Origin: Micavibrio aeruginosavorus
GTDB lineage: Bacteria; Pseudomonadota; Alphaproteobacteria; UBA9219
Direction: 5' to 3'
DNA: 8,364 bases
NCBI GenBank assembly: GCA_020720905.1
Contig: DYNT01000054.1
Coordinates: forward strand, 1 to 8,364
Of the stretch, positions 6,572 through 8,364 are shown one piece after another; within the stretch, counting starts at the first letter, position 1; each line of letters opens with the position of its first letter. The notes under the pieces were generated by a model that searched no databases, was not told the DNA's origin, and was given only the letters and a program-made list of their open reading frames with translations. The position numbers and the translations under genes were made by a program.

Positions 6572-7684
6572 TTATCCGATTAAGGCCACTTGGTGTCCGG
6601 GCTGGCGATCCAGCCTTCCGGCCAGCTCTAACTCCAGCAGGACGGAGAGAACCAAGGGCAGTGACACTTGACATTGCCGGACGAGTTCGTCAACAGAAAC
6701 CGGTGAAGGGCTTAGATTCTCTAGGATTTTTTCCCGCGCGTGATCCATTTGTTGGTCGTCATAACAGGGCAAGGTCGGTGTAAAGGCGGCTGGCTCTGAC
6801 TCAGCGAACAGGCGCAAGGGCTTATTAAGGGACTCCACAACATCGGCCGCGCTTTCGGTCAAGGTCGCGCCTTGGCGCAGCAAATCGTTTGTTCCGGCAG
6901 AGCGTGGATCAAGGGGAGAGCCCGGAACGGCGAACACCTCGCGCCCTTGCTCTAAGGCCATGCGGGCGGTGATGAGAGAGCCGGATTGCCGTGCGGCTTC
7001 GACCACGATGACGCCAAGGCTTAACCCCGCGATGATGCGGTTGCGTTTGGGAAACAGGTTGGCGCGAGGCTCACAGCCCATGGGTTGTTCAGAGACGACA
7101 CAGCCTTGTGCGATGATGCGTTCATAAAGGATGCGGTTTTCTTCGGGATAGACAACATCCACGCCGCCCGCCACGGCGGCGATGGTTCCCGTGGCAAGGG
7201 CATGGCTATGCGCCGTTGTATCAATGCCGCGTGCAAGGCCAGAGGTAATGACATAGCCCTGCGCTGCTAAATCGGTGGCCAGACGCTCGGCCATCTTGCG
7301 GCCATTGAGGGACGCGTTGCGCGCGCCAACGATGGCCAGTTGCTTTTTATGAAGGATAGCGGGGTTGCCAAAAACGGTGAGCGTAGGCGGCGCGTCTTCA
7401 ATGGCGGCCAGCCTCTCTGGATAGTCAGGCTCGCACGCGCAAAGAAGCGTTCCACCGCTCTTTTTTATCAAGGCGATTTCTTTTTCAATGGCTGCAGGTG
7501 AGGGCGGGACAAGGGGGCGTCCGCGCCCGCCCTTTTGCGCCAAGGAGGGCAAAGCCTCCAGCGCTTGCCGCGCTGAGCCAAAACGCGCCAGCAGTTGATA
7601 AAAGGTGATGGGGCCGACATTTTCGGTGCGGATCAGGCGAAGCCAGTCTAAACGCTGAGAATCGGAAAGGGGTGTTCGTTTCAT
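6572..7684 (-). CDS. dprA: DNA processing protein DprA (Smf family)
   Basis: DprA binds single-stranded DNA entering by transformation and loads RecA on it; it is also found in bacteria not known to be competent. The protein has 370 residues, normal for the three-domain form. An N-terminal helical, SAM-like domain covers about 1-75. The Rossmann-like core covers about 80-285, with AIVGARNAS (117-125), SGLARGIDTTAH (148-159), AGGVDVVYPEEN (172-183), FPKRNRIIAG (211-220), ARQSGSLITARMAL (231-244) and VPGSP (253-257). A winged-helix domain of the DprA_WH type covers about 312-370. The ATG at 7684 follows GAGG at a short spacing of 4 nt. topA starts 20 nt downstream, a pairing common in alphaproteobacteria, so one transcript is likely. 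In many relatives plsY lies just upstream; here the upstream neighbour is a divergent tRNA gene. No convincing promoter was found in the 145-nt spacer. Confidence 0.96.
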   Translation of the reverse strand: MKRTPLSDSQRLDWLRLIRTENVGPITFYQLLARFGSARQALEALPSLAQKGGRGRPLVPPSPAAIEKEIALIKKSGGTLLCACEPDYPERLAAIEDAPPTLTVFGNPAILHKKQLAIVGARNASLNGRKMAERLATDLAAQGYVITSGLARGIDTTAHSHALATGTIAAVAGGVDVVYPEENRILYERIIAQGCVVSEQPMGCEPRANLFPKRNRIIAGLSLGVIVVEAARQSGSLITARMALEQGREVFAVPGSPLDPRSAGTNDLLRQGATLTESAADVVESLNKPLRLFAESEPAAFTPTLPCYDDQQMDHAREKILENLSPSPVSVDELVRQCQVSLPLVLSVLLELELAGRLDRQPGHQVALIG

Positions 7685-7829
7685 AAGGCCTCTTATTATG
7701 GCAATCCAAGAGTTTTAGCCGTTTGATGAAAGCAAGGATAGACCCAAAAACGAGAGAGGACGTCGTCGAGTAAAAAGCGGGTAGCGTGAGCGCTGGGAAT
7801 CGCTTATGGTGCGGATGATTTTTAAAGAT

Positions 7830-7906
7830 GGATCCGTAGCTCAGCTGGATAGAGCGTTGCCCTCCGAAGGCAAAGGTCACGCGTTCGAATCGCGTCGGGT
7901 CCGCCA
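7830..7906 (+). tRNA. tRNA-Arg (anticodon CCG)
   Basis: A complete 77-nt cloverleaf is visible. The acceptor stem pairs 7830-7836 with 7896-7902 (one G-T pair), with discriminator G7903 and encoded CCA at 7904-7906. The D stem is GCTC/GAGC (7839-7842/7852-7855). The anticodon stem is TTGCC/GGCAA (7857-7861/7869-7873) around loop CTCCGAA, which gives anticodon CCG at 7864-7866, reading codon CGG. The variable loop is 5 nt. The T stem is ACGCG/CGCGT with loop TTCGAAT. Upstream, TATGGT at 7805-7810 is a possible -10 box, but no matching -35 was seen. All stems pair fully, so it should be functional. Confidence 0.98.
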
Positions 7907-7908
7907 TT

Positions 7909-7939
7909 AAATCAAGTAGTTAGCTTGGTTTTAGATTTT
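7909..7939 (+). terminator. Probable rho-independent terminator of the tRNA gene
   Basis: AAATCAAG (7909-7916) pairs with CTTGGTTT (7924-7931) over 8 bp including one T-G wobble, around a 7-nt loop, and is followed by the T-rich run TTAGATTTT. It starts 2 nt after the CCA end of the tRNA. The stem is AT-rich and therefore weak, so the call is moderate; it could also merely aid 3'-end trimming. Confidence 0.45.
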
Positions 7940-7951
7940 AGAATATTGCTG

Positions 7952-7973
7952 TAGCAACCATATAGCAACCATA
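7952..7973 (+). repeat. Tandem 11-bp direct repeat downstream of the tRNA gene
   Basis: TAGCAACCATA occurs twice, head to tail and without mismatch, at 7952-7962 and 7963-7973, in an AT-rich stretch between the tRNA gene and the next reading frame. It could be a paired protein-binding site or a small duplication. With only two copies and no known motif, no function can be assigned. Confidence 0.6.
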
Positions 7974-8008
7974 GAATACTCTTTTACGCATCATCTCGGT
8001 TTTGACAA

Positions 8009-8364
8009 ATGACAAAACGATTCCCTCCAAACGAAGAAATCATTGAAGAATTGGTTCAATGCCCCGCGCGGTCTCTTTCCGATGCATTAGATGAGATGGT
8101 CACCGAATATTTCTGTGGCGGGGACACGGGATTTCCAACCCATGAAGACTTCCTGTATCGCAAATCCTGCTATTACCAGAGCTACTATCCATACACTCAC
8201 GCTGCCCCTTGGTGGAAACGCCTCTATTGGCGTTTCAAGAAAGTGGATCATCCACTCCCCCCTGAACAAACAACGCTTGTAGAAGCGGCAGAGTTTTTCA
8301 TATGGATAGGCAAACAAACCCTTCATACAAAGCTCCAAAACGGTGAGGCCAAGGCCTTCGGCTA
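8009..8364 (+). CDS. Unrecognised protein, open at the right edge of the window
   Basis: An ATG at 8009 opens a frame with 118 sense codons and no stop up to the window end. The last two bases are TA, so the next codon is either a stop or Tyr; the protein may therefore end at once or continue. A TGA directly upstream (8003-8005) fixes the earliest start. No clear Shine-Dalgarno sequence precedes it. The product looks soluble, with no signal peptide or membrane helix: an acidic helical N-terminus (8-34), an aromatic and basic middle (50-78, including CYYQSYYPY at 54-62 and WWKRLYWRFKK at 68-78) and a helical end (88-110). I recognise no family. An opposite-strand frame at 8338-8087 competes for the same DNA; this strand is preferred because it is longer, uninterrupted and more protein-like, but without homology it stays tentative. 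Confidence 0.55.
   Translation, partial: MTKRFPPNEEIIEELVQCPARSLSDALDEMVTEYFCGGDTGFPTHEDFLYRKSCYYQSYYPYTHAAPWWKRLYWRFKKVDHPLPPEQTTLVEAAEFFIWIGKQTLHTKLQNGEAKAFG

Noticed and set aside
7784..7795. AGCG-TGAG-CGCT mini hairpin upstream of the tRNA
   Set aside because: The stem has only 4-5 bp in GC-rich DNA and is likely to occur by chance.
7485..7907. 140-residue minus-strand frame spanning the tRNA and the start of dprA
   Set aside because: Its N-terminus (ADPTRFERVTFAFGG) is just the reverse reading of the tRNA-Arg gene, a recurrent false protein in databases; the rest overlaps the leader and the first codons of dprA in another frame.
8002..8007. TTGACA, a perfect -35 box
   Set aside because: It overlaps the start of the last gene and no -10 box lies about 17 nt downstream; it arises from the TGACAAA repeat.
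8087..8338. 83-residue minus-strand frame at the right edge
   Set aside because: It overlaps a longer uninterrupted plus-strand frame with a more natural composition. It has a short hydrophobic stretch, so it is not fully excluded, but nothing positive supports it.

Overview
This window looks like chromosomal DNA of an alphaproteobacterium of moderate GC content. The evidence is a three-gene (PntAA/PntAB/PntB) proton-translocating transhydrogenase with residue numbering identical to the Rhodospirillum rubrum type, a dprA-topA pair in which topoisomerase I has one visible zinc finger, Toprim-C type repeats and a long Lys/Ala tail, and a hyphenated palindrome of a kind scattered through alphaproteobacterial genomes. 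The order cannot be fixed from the sequence alone.

Layout. Positions 1-133 hold a leader with an 11-bp inverted repeat and a weak promoter candidate. Positions 134-3604 (+) are a tight four-gene operon: pntAA, an unrecognised single-pass membrane protein with a coiled coil and a proline-rich tail, pntAB and pntB. Positions 3605-3758 are a short convergent intergenic region with a perfect 8-bp-stem palindrome. Positions 7684-3759 (-) are dprA followed 20 nt later by topA, very probably co-transcribed. Positions 7685-7829 are a divergent spacer with little recognisable content. Positions 7830-7906 (+) are a complete tRNA-Arg(CCG) with encoded CCA, followed by a terminator-like hairpin and an AT-rich stretch with an 11-bp tandem repeat. 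From 8009 (+) an unrecognised reading frame runs open to the right edge.

Function. The pnt genes together encode the inner-membrane enzyme that uses the proton gradient to reduce NADP+ with NADH. topA relaxes negative supercoils and dprA handles incoming single-stranded DNA for RecA. These are housekeeping genes with intact catalytic motifs. The least explained items are the extra membrane gene between pntAA and pntAB, and the right-hand edge, where the tRNA gene is followed by a repeat and an unknown gene and could be the border of an accessory region. I see no clear new multi-gene system in the window.
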